Source: Agrobacterium tumefaciens (GTDB lineage: Bacteria > Pseudomonadota > Alphaproteobacteria > Rhizobiales > Rhizobiaceae). Taken from it: a DNA stretch of 64,000 bases. The notes beneath the pieces were generated by a model. That model was not told where the DNA came from. It saw only the letters and a list, made by a program, of their open reading frames with translations, and did no database searches. The translations under genes were made by a program, and so were the position numbers. The stretch covers positions 1,488,001 to 1,552,000 of the forward strand of contig CP048469.1 of assembly GCA_025559845.1 (NCBI GenBank), given 5' to 3'. The stretch's first letter is position 1; each line of letters begins with the position of its first letter. This document shows positions 52,231-61,116 of the stretch, one piece after another.

Positions 52231-52727
52231 GGACGTCCCCTGATAATGGCGATGCGTGTGCCCTCATGCACGATCACCCGGCCATCCTTGACGGCGATCA
52301 CCTCGACGATCCATTGGCCCGGCAGCACGTCATGAGAACCGGTAAACACGCCTGTCGAAACCGGAGTAAGTTCCATATCGAAGTTCTGATGCTCCCCCAC
52401 CGGACGGCGGAAATGCGCCGTGACCGTGTCGGTCGCGACCGGTCCGGTCTGAGGATGAAATATCTCGTAGCGCATGCCGTTCCTGTCTACGGAAAGCCTG
52501 CCTTCGATACCGCTCGCCGCTCGCGCCTTGGCGGCTTCCGCCTTGCCGTTGAACTGCTGGCTGGCGACATAGGTGTTCTGAACCACCAGCCCGCTCCAGC
52601 TTGAGACAGCATTCCAGGCCATGATCATGTTGACGGTGATGATCGTACCGAAGAACAGCACCATCACACCCAGCATGTGCCAGCCGGTAAAGGTAAAACC
52701 CGGCGCTTGAGATTTCTGGACAGTCAT
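52227..52727 (-). CDS. ccoH: Cytochrome oxidase assembly protein CcoH (FixH)
   Basis: A 166-residue protein with one N-terminal membrane span (WHMLGVMVLFFGTIITVNMI) and a periplasmic beta domain. The motif NTYVASQQFNGKAEAAKARA and the end GQWIVEVIAV identify FixH. It is required for cbb3 assembly. The gene overlaps ccoG and ccoI by four bases each. Confidence 0.93.
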   Translation of the reverse strand: MTVQKSQAPGFTFTGWHMLGVMVLFFGTIITVNMIMAWNAVSSWSGLVVQNTYVASQQFNGKAEAAKARAASGIEGRLSVDRNGMRYEIFHPQTGPVATDTVTAHFRRPVGEHQNFDMELTPVSTGVFTGSHDVLPGQWIVEVIAVKDGRVIVHEGTRIAIIRGRP

Positions 52728-54307
52728 TTTTTTACTCCCGGGCCATTGAAGACGGCGTCGTAACGCGCCGTTTCATGGCCCTGCACATCGCTGACAATGA
52801 ATTCGAAATTTTCCGACGCAGAGGAGACGTCCTCTCCCGGCAAGGTGACGAACACCTTCAATGTCGTTGCCTCATCCGGCTCCACCAGCACATCGAAGCT
52901 GCGCGACGGATCGGCCTGCACGCCGTTGATCTTCATCACCGCATTCGCAATGCCGTCGATGGTCAGGCTGACGGTACGCGGCTCCGGCACCATGTTGAGA
53001 ATACGCACCGTATAGCCGTTGCGGATCGAGCCATTCGATTCCAGCACATATTGCGGATTTCGGTCATGCAGCACGTTGACCGCCAGACGGTCGCGGGTTG
53101 CAAGCGCCACCAGCAGCCCGACACCGATTGCCGCCCATGCAACGGTGTAGATGATCGTCCGTGGACGGAAAATGATGAGCCAGTCGAACTGGCGGACGGC
53201 GGCTGCGAAATTGCCATCCGCATTGCGGACATTGCCGGGGCGTATCTCATGACGTCCGCCACCGGTCGCGAGCGCCATGTTCGACTGGTATTCGGCAAGC
53301 GTGGCATAGGCGATCAGCCCCTGCGGCTTTCCGGTCTTGGCCATCACGCCGTCGCAGGCATCAATGCACAGCGCGCAGGTGATGCATTCGAGCTGCTGCC
53401 CGTCGCGAATATCGATCCCCATGGGACAGACCGCGACGCAGGCGTTGCAATCGACGCAATCCCCCACCGGTTCACCGGCAGCAACCGCCCTTTTTGCATG
53501 GCGCGAACGCGGCTCGCCACGCCAGTCATTATAGGTCACGACCAGCGAGTTCTCATCCAGCATCGCCGCCTGGATGCGCGGCCAGGGACACATGTAGGTG
53601 CAGACCTGCTCGCGCATCAGCCCGCCGAACACATAGGTCGTCGCCGTCAGGATCGCGACGGTCATATAGGCGACCATCGCCGCCTGCCCCGTCATGAACT
53701 GCCAGGCGAGTGTCGGCGCATCGGCGAAATAGAAGATCCAGGCACCACCCGTCGCAACACCGATCAGCAGCCATATGCCGTGCTTGAGAACCCGCTTGCG
53801 CACCTTGTCGAAGGTCCAAGGCCCGGCATCGAGTTTCATCCGGGCGTTTCTGTCACCCTCGATGGCGCGCTCGACGACCAGAAACAGATCGACCCACACC
53901 GTCTGCGGACAGGCATAACCGCACCACGCGCGCCCGACCGCAGAGGTGATGAGGAAAAGTCCAAGCCCTGCCATCACCAGAAGCCCGGCAATGAAGAAGA
54001 ATTCCTGCGGCCAGATCTCGATGAACAGGAAGTAGAATCGGCGATTGGCAATATCGATCAGCACCGCCTGATCCGGCGCAAAGGGCCCACGATCCCATCT
54101 GAGCCACGGTGTCAGATAATAGATGCCGAGCGTGACCAGCATGACCAGCCATTTGAAGCGACGGAAACGACCCTCGGCGCGTTTGGGAAAGATTTTCCGG
54201 CGTGCCTCATAGAGCGGCTTGCGCAATTTGGCGGAGTTCACCGCCTCCGCCTCAAGCCGTTCAGGGGATGGTCCGGCGCTTTGCTGATCGGCGCGGTAAA
54301 TATTCAT
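52724..54307 (-). CDS. ccoG: Cytochrome c oxidase accessory protein CcoG (FixG)
   Basis: A 527-residue membrane protein with about five spans and two 4Fe-4S ferredoxin clusters (CVDCNACVAVCPMGIDIRDG and CITCALCIDACDGVM); CGYACPQTVWVDLFLVVERAI is the FixG signature. It is thought to reduce Cu(II) for cbb3 assembly. The start is ATG 54307. A longer frame upstream is unsupported. First gene of ccoGHIS, with a FixK/FNR box 55 bases upstream. Confidence 0.95.
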   Translation of the reverse strand: MNIYRADQQSAGPSPERLEAEAVNSAKLRKPLYEARRKIFPKRAEGRFRRFKWLVMLVTLGIYYLTPWLRWDRGPFAPDQAVLIDIANRRFYFLFIEIWPQEFFFIAGLLVMAGLGLFLITSAVGRAWCGYACPQTVWVDLFLVVERAIEGDRNARMKLDAGPWTFDKVRKRVLKHGIWLLIGVATGGAWIFYFADAPTLAWQFMTGQAAMVAYMTVAILTATTYVFGGLMREQVCTYMCPWPRIQAAMLDENSLVVTYNDWRGEPRSRHAKRAVAAGEPVGDCVDCNACVAVCPMGIDIRDGQQLECITCALCIDACDGVMAKTGKPQGLIAYATLAEYQSNMALATGGGRHEIRPGNVRNADGNFAAAVRQFDWLIIFRPRTIIYTVAWAAIGVGLLVALATRDRLAVNVLHDRNPQYVLESNGSIRNGYTVRILNMVPEPRTVSLTIDGIANAVMKINGVQADPSRSFDVLVEPDEATTLKVFVTLPGEDVSSASENFEFIVSDVQGHETARYDAVFNGPGVKK

Positions 54308-54362
54308 GATGCAAGGTCCGTTGCTACTGCTTGCGTTTTCCCATCTGGCCGGGGAAATATCC

Positions 54363-54376
54363 TTGACTTGCATCAA
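54363..54376. promoter_or_regulatory. FixK/FNR box before ccoG
   Basis: TTGACTTGCATCAA matches TTGAT-N4-ATCAA in nine of ten fixed positions. It lies 56 bases from the ccoG start and 52 from the divergent SRPBCC start, so low-oxygen control of ccoGHIS and possibly the other operon is likely. Confidence 0.75.
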
Positions 54377-54427
54377 GTGAGGACAAAGTGGCGCAGGCAG
54401 ACCACGCGCACCAAATGGGAGGTCCAC

Positions 54428-54832
54428 ATGCCCGTCATGCCATCGAAGATCGTCCACCTGTCGATCGACAGACCCTGGAAAGAGGTTTGTGACTTTGCAT
54501 CCAAACCGGAAAACATGCCGCTCTGGGCGGCCGGACTTGCCAGCGGCCTGACCCGCAACGGTGATGAATGGATTGCCGATGGCGGCGCGGTCGGATCGGT
54601 GCATGTGCGCTTTGCCGCAACGAACGATCTCGGCGTCATCGACCATGTCGTGACCATGCCCGACGGCCTGAAGGTCTATAACGCCTTGCGGGTTACGCCG
54701 AATGGCGATGGTGCAGAAATTGCCTTTACCCTGCTGCAACTTCCCGGCATGACAGACGATGATTTTGCACGCGATGCGGGTCTGGTGAAAGCCGATCTCG
54801 AGACGCTGAAATCAATCGTCGAACGGAGCTGA
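54428..54832 (+). CDS. SRPBCC family protein (polyketide cyclase-like)
   Basis: A 134-residue START-fold protein, VMPSKIVHLSIDRPWKEVCD, SKPENMPLWAAGLASGLTRN and LLQLPGMTDDDFARDAGLVK. Members form a hydrophobic pocket and bind aromatic or lipid ligands or act as cyclases. ATG 54428 follows GGGAGG. It begins a tight operon with two VOC genes (11 and 12 base gaps) inserted between ccoG and ccoP. The FixK box upstream could also activate it. Confidence 0.85.
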   Translation: MPVMPSKIVHLSIDRPWKEVCDFASKPENMPLWAAGLASGLTRNGDEWIADGGAVGSVHVRFAATNDLGVIDHVVTMPDGLKVYNALRVTPNGDGAEIAFTLLQLPGMTDDDFARDAGLVKADLETLKSIVERS

Positions 54833-54843
54833 AGGAGGAGCAC

Positions 54844-55200
54844 ATGAGTGAAACTGAAAACGACAGAAGGATCGACTATGTCGAATTCAATGTGTCAGAC
54901 ATTGAAGCGAGCAAAGCCTTTTATGGCGGCGCCTTCGGCTGGACCTTCAAGGACTACGGTCCGCAATATTGCGAATTCTCCGATGGACGGTTGACCGGCG
55001 GTTTTACGACGACAGCACCAGTCACCGCCAAGGGCGGAGCGCTGGTCATTCTCTACGCATCGGACATCGAGGCGGCACAAAACCGCGTCGAATCGGCCGG
55101 AGGAAAGATCAGCCTGCCGATTTTCGAGTTTCCCGGCGGTCGCCGTTTTCACTTCACCGATCCTGATGGCTATGAACTGGCCGTATGGTCGAAAGCCTGA
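54844..55200 (+). CDS. VOC family protein (glyoxalase/bleomycin-resistance fold)
   Basis: A 118-residue single VOC-fold protein. It starts RIDYVEFNVSDIEASKAFYG, with the metal-ligand-like Glu in YVEF, and ends HFTDPDGYELAVWSK, the usual second Glu position. Related proteins act as glyoxalase I, dioxygenase or isomerase, or simply bind ligands. GAAGGAGGAG precedes the ATG. Second gene of the three-gene operon. Confidence 0.9.
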   Translation: MSETENDRRIDYVEFNVSDIEASKAFYGGAFGWTFKDYGPQYCEFSDGRLTGGFTTTAPVTAKGGALVILYASDIEAAQNRVESAGGKISLPIFEFPGGRRFHFTDPDGYELAVWSKA

Positions 55201-55212
55201 TCGGGAGATGCA

Positions 55213-55659
55213 TTGAACATGACTGCGACAACACCGCCCTTTTCGCTCGTCGGCCTCGACCATGTCGTCTTCATCGTTGACGACATGGCGCGCGCCCTCG
55301 ATTTTTACCGGAACGTTCTTGGATGCACGAACGGCTACACTTATCCGGCACTTGGCATGGAACAGGTCTGGTGCGGAAACTCCCTGATCGTTCTCTGGGA
55401 TGTGACCCATCCCGGCGGCACGAAGGCGGCACCGCCCGTCGCCGGTGGCCGCAATGTCGATCACATCTGCATTGCGACCGGACCGCTGAACCATGAGACG
55501 CTTCGCGCTCATCTGGCGAAATTCGACGTAACCATAGAACAGGAAGCCTTCCACGGTGGCGCACGGGGAATGGGGCATTCCTTCTATTTCCGCGATCCCT
55601 TCGGCAACAAGATCGAACTGAAAGGTCCGGCCGAATATCCCGATGGCCGCGCCGCCTGA
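55213..55659 (+). CDS. VOC family protein
   Basis: A 148-residue VOC protein with LVGLDHVVFIVDDMARALDF (His in LDHVVF as first metal ligand) and later VDHICIATG and FYFRDPFGNKIELKG (Glu). The two-module fold and length match glyoxalase-like fosfomycin-resistance or dioxygenase relatives. TTG 55213 or ATG 55219 could be the start; GGGAG is placed for the TTG. Last gene of the operon, followed by a bidirectional terminator. Confidence 0.88.
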   Translation: MNMTATTPPFSLVGLDHVVFIVDDMARALDFYRNVLGCTNGYTYPALGMEQVWCGNSLIVLWDVTHPGGTKAAPPVAGGRNVDHICIATGPLNHETLRAHLAKFDVTIEQEAFHGGARGMGHSFYFRDPFGNKIELKGPAEYPDGRAA

Positions 55660-55675
55660 CCGTATCGACCAGACG

Positions 55676-55710
55676 AAAAAGGGGCGCTTCGAGCGCCCCT
55701 TCTTTATTTG
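55676..55710. terminator. Bidirectional terminator
   Basis: An A run, the stem GGGGCGCT (55681-55688) with AGCGCCCC (55692-55699) and a T-rich run TTCTTTATTTG. It separates the SRPBCC-VOC operon from the convergent ccoP gene. Confidence 0.9.
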
Positions 55711-55739
55711 ATGATCTGGATTCGACGATCTGGCGTCCC

Positions 55740-56603
55740 TTATTCGCCGCCCCCCAGCGAATGCACGAAGATGGCAAGCTGCTTGACCGTGGCGTCACCA
55801 AGACGTCCACCCCAGGCGGGCATGACGCCGTGCTTGGGCGAACGGATCTGTGAGACGATGCCCTGCTCGCCATGCGCTTTCAGCCAGATGGCATCGGCAA
55901 GATCGGGCGCGCCGAACTCGCGGTTGCCCTTGGCATCCTCTCCATGGCACGAGGCGCAATTGTCGGCGAAGACCTGCTTGCCGGGCTCCACCAGCGCCGG
56001 ATCGGAAGGCGTTCCGGTCAGGCTGACGACGTAGGCCGCCACCTCGCGGATTTCCGATGTCTCGAGAATATCGCCGAACGCCGGCATTTCCGAAATACGG
56101 GTATCCGCGTCCTCGGCAAAGCGAATGCCGTGGTTGATGGTGGTATAGATATCCTCGACGCTACCGCCCCAAAGCCATTCGTCATCATTGAGGTTGGGGT
56201 AACCCTGGCTCCCCTCGGCACCGGAGCCATGACATTGAATGCAATTGACCTTGAAGGCGGCGGCACCGCCCGATAGCGCGAACTGCATCAATGTGCTGTC
56301 GGCCTGGATATCTTCGAGCGAGGCGCTGGCGATCCTGTCGAGTGAGACGCTCTGCGCATCCTTGGCGGTGGCGATTTCGGCGGTGATGTCAGCGCGGCTG
56401 CTCCAACCGAGCACGCCTTGTGTCGCGCCGTTGATCAGCGGCCATGCCGGAAAGGCAATGGTGTAACCGATGGCCCAGAGAATGGTGGCGTAGAAGGTCC
56501 ACACCCACCATCTCGGCATCGGGTTGTTCAGTTCACGAATGCCGTCCCATTCATGGCCGGTTGTTTCGACGCCGCTCAGCTTGTCTATATGTTTGTCGGC
56601 CAT
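55740..56603 (-). CDS. ccoP: cbb3 oxidase subunit CcoP (FixP), dihaem cytochrome c
   Basis: A 287-residue membrane-anchored cytochrome. After an N-terminal span (WWVWTFYATILWAIGYTIAF) come two haem motifs, CIQCH and CASCH, in two cytochrome c domains. It passes electrons from the bc1 complex or cytochrome c to CcoO/CcoN. Length and order fit the family. It is the last gene of ccoNOQP, with GGAGG upstream of the ATG, three bases after ccoQ. Confidence 0.96.
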   Translation of the reverse strand: MADKHIDKLSGVETTGHEWDGIRELNNPMPRWWVWTFYATILWAIGYTIAFPAWPLINGATQGVLGWSSRADITAEIATAKDAQSVSLDRIASASLEDIQADSTLMQFALSGGAAAFKVNCIQCHGSGAEGSQGYPNLNDDEWLWGGSVEDIYTTINHGIRFAEDADTRISEMPAFGDILETSEIREVAAYVVSLTGTPSDPALVEPGKQVFADNCASCHGEDAKGNREFGAPDLADAIWLKAHGEQGIVSQIRSPKHGVMPAWGGRLGDATVKQLAIFVHSLGGGE

Positions 56604-56606
56604 ATC

Positions 56607-56759
56607 CTAGTCCTCCTTCAGAGGGATGCTGGCGGCATCGTTGGCCGCCTTCTTGCCGCCGGGACGCAGGGTGAACACCACGACGCCGACGAAAAACAGC
56701 GCCATGGCAAGCAGGCCCCAGCTATCGGCGAAGTGACGCATGGCTGTGTAGGTTTCCAT
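56607..56759 (-). CDS. ccoQ: cbb3 oxidase subunit CcoQ (FixQ)
   Basis: A 50-residue protein, METYTAMRHFADSWGLLAMA, with one membrane span (LLAMALFFVGVVVFTLRPGG) and a polar tail. Position between ccoO and ccoP and the RPGGKKAA pattern confirm CcoQ, which stabilises the oxidase. It is short enough to be missed by length filters. Confidence 0.92.
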   Translation of the reverse strand: METYTAMRHFADSWGLLAMALFFVGVVVFTLRPGGKKAANDAASIPLKED

Positions 56760-56768
56760 GGTCTCTCC

Positions 56769-57500
56769 TCACCGGTATCCGGCCGCATCGTCATAGGTCG
56801 AGAAATCGACCAGCGTGCCGAGCATCTGCAGATAAGCGACCAGCGCATCCATCTCGGTCAGCCTGGCCGGATCGCCGTCGAAATCGCCGATCTTGGCCTT
56901 GGGGTAGCGCTGCAATACACCGCTGGTATCGGCATTCGGGTCGGCCTGCGCCGCAAGGTCGGCGGCCGCACTGTCGATCATCTCGTCGCTATAGGGCACG
57001 CCAACAGCGCGATTTGCCTTCAGCTCCATCGAAACGTCGGTCACCTTGAGAGGTGTCGTCTTGAGGAAGGCGTAGGACGGCATGATCGATTCCGGCACCA
57101 CCGAACGCGGGTCGGCCAGATGCTGTACGTGCCATTCGTTCGAATAACGGTCGCCGACACGGGCAAGATCGGGCCCGGTTCGCTTCGAACCCCACTGGAA
57201 CGGGTGGTCGTACATGGATTCGGCCGCCAGGCTGTAATGGCCATAACGTTCCACCTCATCGCGGAACGGGCGGATCATCTGGCTGTGGCAGACGTAGCAG
57301 CCCTCGCGGATGTAGATGTTGCGCCCGGCCAGTTCGAGCGGTGAATAAGGCCGCATGCCCTCCACCTTCTCGATGGTGTTTTCAAGGTAGAACAGCGGCG
57401 CGATTTCCACGATACCGCCAATCGAAACGACGAGAAGCGAACCGACGAGAAGCAGGGTGGCGTTGCGTTCTATGAGCTGGTGTTTGTCAAGAAGCGACAT
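56769..57500 (-). CDS. ccoO: cbb3 oxidase subunit CcoO (FixO), monohaem cytochrome c
   Basis: A 243-residue protein with an N-terminal anchor ([20 protein letters not shown]) and a haem motif in [20 protein letters not shown]. The conserved [20 protein letters not shown] and SIMPSYAFL (distal Met) are typical. It accepts electrons from CcoP. It lies 12 bases after ccoN. Confidence 0.96.
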   Translation of the reverse strand: MSLLDKHQLIERNATLLLVGSLLVVSIGGIVEIAPLFYLENTIEKVEGMRPYSPLELAGRNIYIREGCYVCHSQMIRPFRDEVERYGHYSLAAESMYDHPFQWGSKRTGPDLARVGDRYSNEWHVQHLADPRSVVPESIMPSYAFLKTTPLKVTDVSMELKANRAVGVPYSDEMIDSAAADLAAQADPNADTSGVLQRYPKAKIGDFDGDPARLTEMDALVAYLQMLGTLVDFSTYDDAAGYR

Positions 57501-57512
57501 GGTTGCTCCTCC

Positions 57513-59138
57513 TTATTCGGCCGGCTGGGCAACGACGGGATAGCTTCCGGCAATCGGAGCCTCCTCCCGCTCGTAACCGCGCGCGGTCATGTAGACGTTG
57601 TAGGCCATGACGAGACCGCCGCAGAGGTAGAGCCCCCCGCCGACCGCACGCAGGACGTAATACGGGAACAGCGCCGCGACCGATTCCGCGAAGGAATAGA
57701 CGAGGAAGCCCTGCTGGTCGTATTCGCGCCACATCAGCGCCTGCTGGATACCGGCAACCCACAGCACGGCGGCGTAGATGACGATGCCGAGCGTTGCGAG
57801 CCAGAAGTGCCAGTTGACCATGCGCAGGCTGTAAAGCCGGTCGCGGTTCCACAGCTTCGGTGTCAGGTAATAGATGGCGCCGAAGGTAATCATGCCGACC
57901 CAGCCGAGCGCGCCCGAATGCACGTGGCCGATCGTCCAGTCCGTATAATGGCTGAGCGAATTGACGGCCTTGATCGACATCATCGGTCCCTCGAAGGTCG
58001 ACATGCCGTAGAAGGCGATGGCAATCACCATCATGCGGATGATCGGATCGGTGCGGATCTTGTCCCATGCGCCCGAAAGCGTCATCAGGCCGTTGATCAT
58101 GCCACCCCACGACGGCATCCACAGCATGATCGAAAACACCATGCCGAGCGTCTGCGCCCAGTCGGGCAGCGCCGTATAATGCAGGTGGTGCGGACCTGCC
58201 CAGATATACATGAAGATCAGCGCCCAGAAGTGGATGATTGACAGGCGATAGGAATAAACCGGGCGACCGGCCTGCTTCGGCACGAAGTAATACATCATGC
58301 CCAGGAAGCCTGCGGTCAGGAAGAAACCGACGGCGTTATGGCCGTACCACCATTGCGTCAGCGCATCCTGCACGCCCGCGAAGGCCGAATAGCTTTTGAC
58401 ACCGAGGAAGGAAACCGGGATCGCCAGATTGTTGACGATGTGCAGCATGGCAATCGTCACGATGAAGGCGAGATAGAACCAGTTCGCCACATAGATATGC
58501 GGCTCCTTGCGCATCAGGATCGTACCGAGAAACGCGATGAGATAGGCAACCCAGACAATCGTCAGCCAGATGTCGACATACCATTCCGGTTCGGCATATT
58601 CGCGTCCCTGGGTAATCCCGAGCAGATAGCCGGTGGCCGCCATGACGATGAAGAGATTGTAACCCCAGAACACGAACCAGCCGAGGTTGCCGCCAAAAAG
58701 GCGGGCGCGACAGGTTCTCTGAACCACGTAGAAGGACGTGGCAATCAGCGCATTTCCCCCGAAAGCGAAGATCACCGCCGACGTGTGCAGAGGCCGCGTG
58801 CGGCCGAAATTGAACCAGGGCGCGACATTGAGATCGGGATAGGCAAGCTGCAGCGCCACGACCACGCCGACCAGAAAGCCGACGACACCCCAGAACACGG
58901 TCGCGACCACGCCGTATTTTACCACCTCGTCAAAATACTCGGACTGGCGCTGCGTCTTCGCAGCCTGACCAACCGGCGCAAAGGACACACGGCGCAGCAA
59001 CAGAACGGTGCCGACAAGCAGCGTGAAGAACAGAACCCACATATGGGCTTCAAAAAGACTGTCGTGAGCGAAGGCCGCTCCGAGCAGCGCGAAAAAGGCC
59101 CCGAGGGCCACCATCGCAATTTCCAAGGTATAGTTCAT
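57513..59138 (-). CDS. ccoN: cbb3 oxidase catalytic subunit CcoN (FixN)
   Basis: A 541-residue haem-copper oxidase subunit I with twelve membrane spans. Ligands: His in RPLHTSAV, CuB His with the crosslinked Tyr region [16 protein letters not shown], the pair in [13 protein letters not shown], and the haem ligands in [14 protein letters not shown]. It reduces oxygen at low concentration and pumps protons. GGGGGAAACC precedes the ATG. It leads ccoNOQP, with an FNR/FixK box 113 bases upstream. Confidence 0.97.
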   Translation of the reverse strand: MNYTLEIAMVALGAFFALLGAAFAHDSLFEAHMWVLFFTLLVGTVLLLRRVSFAPVGQAAKTQRQSEYFDEVVKYGVVATVFWGVVGFLVGVVVALQLAYPDLNVAPWFNFGRTRPLHTSAVIFAFGGNALIATSFYVVQRTCRARLFGGNLGWFVFWGYNLFIVMAATGYLLGITQGREYAEPEWYVDIWLTIVWVAYLIAFLGTILMRKEPHIYVANWFYLAFIVTIAMLHIVNNLAIPVSFLGVKSYSAFAGVQDALTQWWYGHNAVGFFLTAGFLGMMYYFVPKQAGRPVYSYRLSIIHFWALIFMYIWAGPHHLHYTALPDWAQTLGMVFSIMLWMPSWGGMINGLMTLSGAWDKIRTDPIIRMMVIAIAFYGMSTFEGPMMSIKAVNSLSHYTDWTIGHVHSGALGWVGMITFGAIYYLTPKLWNRDRLYSLRMVNWHFWLATLGIVIYAAVLWVAGIQQALMWREYDQQGFLVYSFAESVAALFPYYVLRAVGGGLYLCGGLVMAYNVYMTARGYEREEAPIAGSYPVVAQPAE

Positions 59139-59250
59139 TGTTGGTTTCCCCCAACGTCAAGCGGATCGACGCCAGGCGCGAGCAGCTTTCGAAAGCGGAA
59201 ACCGGCCTTTGCGTCAGGGGGAGCATTGCCACCGACCGCGGGAAACAGCC

Positions 59251-59264
59251 TTGATTCAGATCAA
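59251..59264. promoter_or_regulatory. FixK/FNR box before ccoN
   Basis: TTGATTCAGATCAA matches the consensus TTGAT-N4-ATCAA perfectly. It lies upstream of ccoN, so induction of the oxidase operon at low oxygen is expected. It also lies just after the cobU gene end. Confidence 0.88.
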
Positions 59265-59289
59265 CGGAAAAAGAGCTGCTGGAAGCGGC

Positions 59290-59811
59290 CTAGCCCTTCA
59301 TTTTCAGAGGCAGGCCGGCGGCGATGAAATAGACCTCGCCTGCGATGGCGGCAACGCGCTGGTGCAGGCGGCCCGCATGATCGCGAAACTCCCGTGCCAT
59401 GCGGTTTTCCGGCACGATGCCGAGGCCAACCTCGTTGGACACGAAGATCAACCTCGCCCTTGCCTTGCCGATATGCTGTTCAAGCAATGAGAAGGCAGCC
59501 TCGATATCGGCCTCTTCCATCATCAGGTTGGTGAGCCACAACGTCAGGCAGTCGATCAGGACGACATTATCGGGCGCGTCGATCTCACGCAGCACGGACA
59601 CGATATCGACAGGCGCCTCATGGGTGATCCACTCTTCACCGCGTCGGTCCCGATGGTGGGTAATGCGTTCGCGCATCTCGTCATCCCACGCCCGGCCGGT
59701 GGCGATGTAATGCGCCTGGCCGCCTGCCGCCTTGACAAGATCTTCGGCGAAACGGGATTTTCCGGAGCGAGCGCCGCCGAGAACGAGAACAGAGCGTGAA
59801 GTATCAGTCAT
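59290..59811 (-). CDS. cobU: Adenosylcobinamide kinase / cobinamide-phosphate guanylyltransferase
   Basis: A 173-residue bifunctional enzyme of cobalamin synthesis. Walker A is [34 protein letters not shown] contains the guanylylated His region, and [15 protein letters not shown] is the Walker [20 protein letters not shown] is the usual end. It phosphorylates and guanylates the cobinamide side chain. The start ATG 59811 is chosen by family length; its ribosome site is weak. A long untranslated leader precedes it. Confidence 0.92.
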   Translation of the reverse strand: MTDTSRSVLVLGGARSGKSRFAEDLVKAAGGQAHYIATGRAWDDEMRERITHHRDRRGEEWITHEAPVDIVSVLREIDAPDNVVLIDCLTLWLTNLMMEEADIEAAFSLLEQHIGKARARLIFVSNEVGLGIVPENRMAREFRDHAGRLHQRVAAIAGEVYFIAAGLPLKMKG

Positions 59812-60067
59812 GCGAACCAGAAGAGAAATCTGAAGGAGAGCCGGTGTCATTGCGGCGATACCACAAGCCGCAAGCCGCCGCGTCATGAAAAGAGAACGAT
59901 TCGTAGATCAAGAGGCGTTCTCCCGGTCGATCATGCCGGACTGCTGCGATACCGTTTCAAAGGGCCGAACCCGTCCGCACCATGCGGACATCAAAGCGCA
60001 GCTTTCGATAAAACGGAAACACCGGACTCTCTGGAAAAAGGCTAGGTCCGAACGCGCTTTCTGTCAA
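59812..60067 (-). promoter_or_regulatory. Long structured leader of cobU
   Basis: On the minus strand a promoter TTGACA (60067-60062) - N17 - TAGCCT (60044-60039) would make a 5' leader of about 220 nt. It contains a perfect hairpin GTCCGCA/TGCGGAC around a three-base loop (59973-59989) and GAGAACG/CGTTCTC (59892-59922) followed by TTTTC, a terminator-like structure. The conserved GCCACTG and other cores of cobalamin riboswitches were looked for and not found. Confidence 0.5.
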
Positions 60068-60360
60068 TCGAGCGTGACGCGCGAAAACATCGGATCTGGG
60101 TCGGCAACCGGGACGCAAAACCTTTTCCGGTGCCGACAGGCAGCGTTCGTTGCCTGTGCGTCATTGATAGCCGCAACATGGTTACCGGAACGTTAGCGCC
60201 GGACGCGATCTCATGCCATCGATGCAAGACAGGGCCATTTTAAGCTGTTTACTCGCCCTGCCATTGCATCAAAAGCGATTCCGGTTCGCGCGCCTATGCG
60301 CTAACCTTCGCGCGACATCCGGTTCGCAAGATTCGCAAACAGCAAAGGTTCTCGCCCACG
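60068..60360. other. Intergenic region before the DUF599 gene
   Basis: Contains the divergent upstream regions of cobU and the DUF599 gene. No supported gene. A GGTGCCGACAGGCAGCG-type G+C-rich stretch around 60131-60160 shows local inverted repeats, but no clear promoter was recognised for the plus strand. Confidence 0.35.
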
Positions 60361-61053
60361 ATGACCACCATGGACTATGTGGCATTCGCTCTCTTCATCC
60401 TGCTGTGGATGAGCTATACGCACCTCACCACGAAGTCGACCTGGTTTTCGAGAACGAGCCTGAACCGGGCGATGGCCGAACGTCGCCGTGAATGGATTTA
60501 CAATTCCCTGAAACGCGACCTGAAAATGATCGATACGCAGATCATGGCGGGCCTGCAGAACGGCACGGCGTTTTTCGCCTCCACCTCGATCTTCGCCATC
60601 GGTGGCTGTTTTGCGCTGCTGGGTGCCACAGACCAGGTCGAATCGGTGTTTCGCGACATGCCCTTCGTACATTACGGCGGCCGGACCGCCTTCGAATTGA
60701 AGGTTATCGGCCTCACCTGTCTTTTCGGTTATTCCTTCTTCAAGTTCGGCTGGTCCTACCGCCTGTTCAACTATTGCACCATTCTGTTCGGCGCCATTCC
60801 GATGGTGCACGACGCCAATGCCGATCAGGCCGCCGCCGAACGCGCCGCCGAAAACGTCATTCGCATGAACATCATCGCCGCGAAGAATTTCAACGACGGC
60901 CTGAGAACCATCTTCCTGTCGATCGGTTATCTGGGATGGTTCATCAGCTCCTATGTTTTCATCGCCACCACCACCATCATCATCGTTGCCCTGCTGCGCC
61001 GCCAGTTCTTTTCGGAGGCACGACTGGCGATCATGGATGAATCGAAGCCTTGA
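60361..61053 (+). CDS. DUF599 family membrane protein
   Basis: A 230-residue protein with four membrane segments: FALFILLWMSY near residue 10-20, FFASTSIFAIGGCFALLG, LKVIGLTCLFGYSFFKFGWS and IFLSIGYLGWFISSYVFIAT. Conserved elements are NRAMAERRREWIYNSLKRD and NYCTILFGAIPMV with a charged central loop. The function of DUF599 is unknown. ATG 60361, with a second Met at 60370, starts it. It is followed by an acyltransferase-like membrane gene 63 bases on. Confidence 0.85.
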   Translation: MTTMDYVAFALFILLWMSYTHLTTKSTWFSRTSLNRAMAERRREWIYNSLKRDLKMIDTQIMAGLQNGTAFFASTSIFAIGGCFALLGATDQVESVFRDMPFVHYGGRTAFELKVIGLTCLFGYSFFKFGWSYRLFNYCTILFGAIPMVHDANADQAAAERAAENVIRMNIIAAKNFNDGLRTIFLSIGYLGWFISSYVFIATTTIIIVALLRRQFFSEARLAIMDESKP

Positions 61054-61116
61054 AATCGCCTTACTTCGAAGGCCAAGCCCGAAGCAACGAAACCTCAGCG
61101 TGAAGCAGCTCCCGAC

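Noticed and set aside
52775..54427. Upstream extension of the SRPBCC frame through ccoG
   Set aside because: It runs antisense to FixG, which has clear iron-sulfur motifs; GGGAGG marks the real start at 54428.
59812..60230. Cobalamin riboswitch before cobU
   Set aside because: The GCCACTG box and the CCCGC-x-ACTGT core were not found on either strand, so only an unassigned structured leader is reported.
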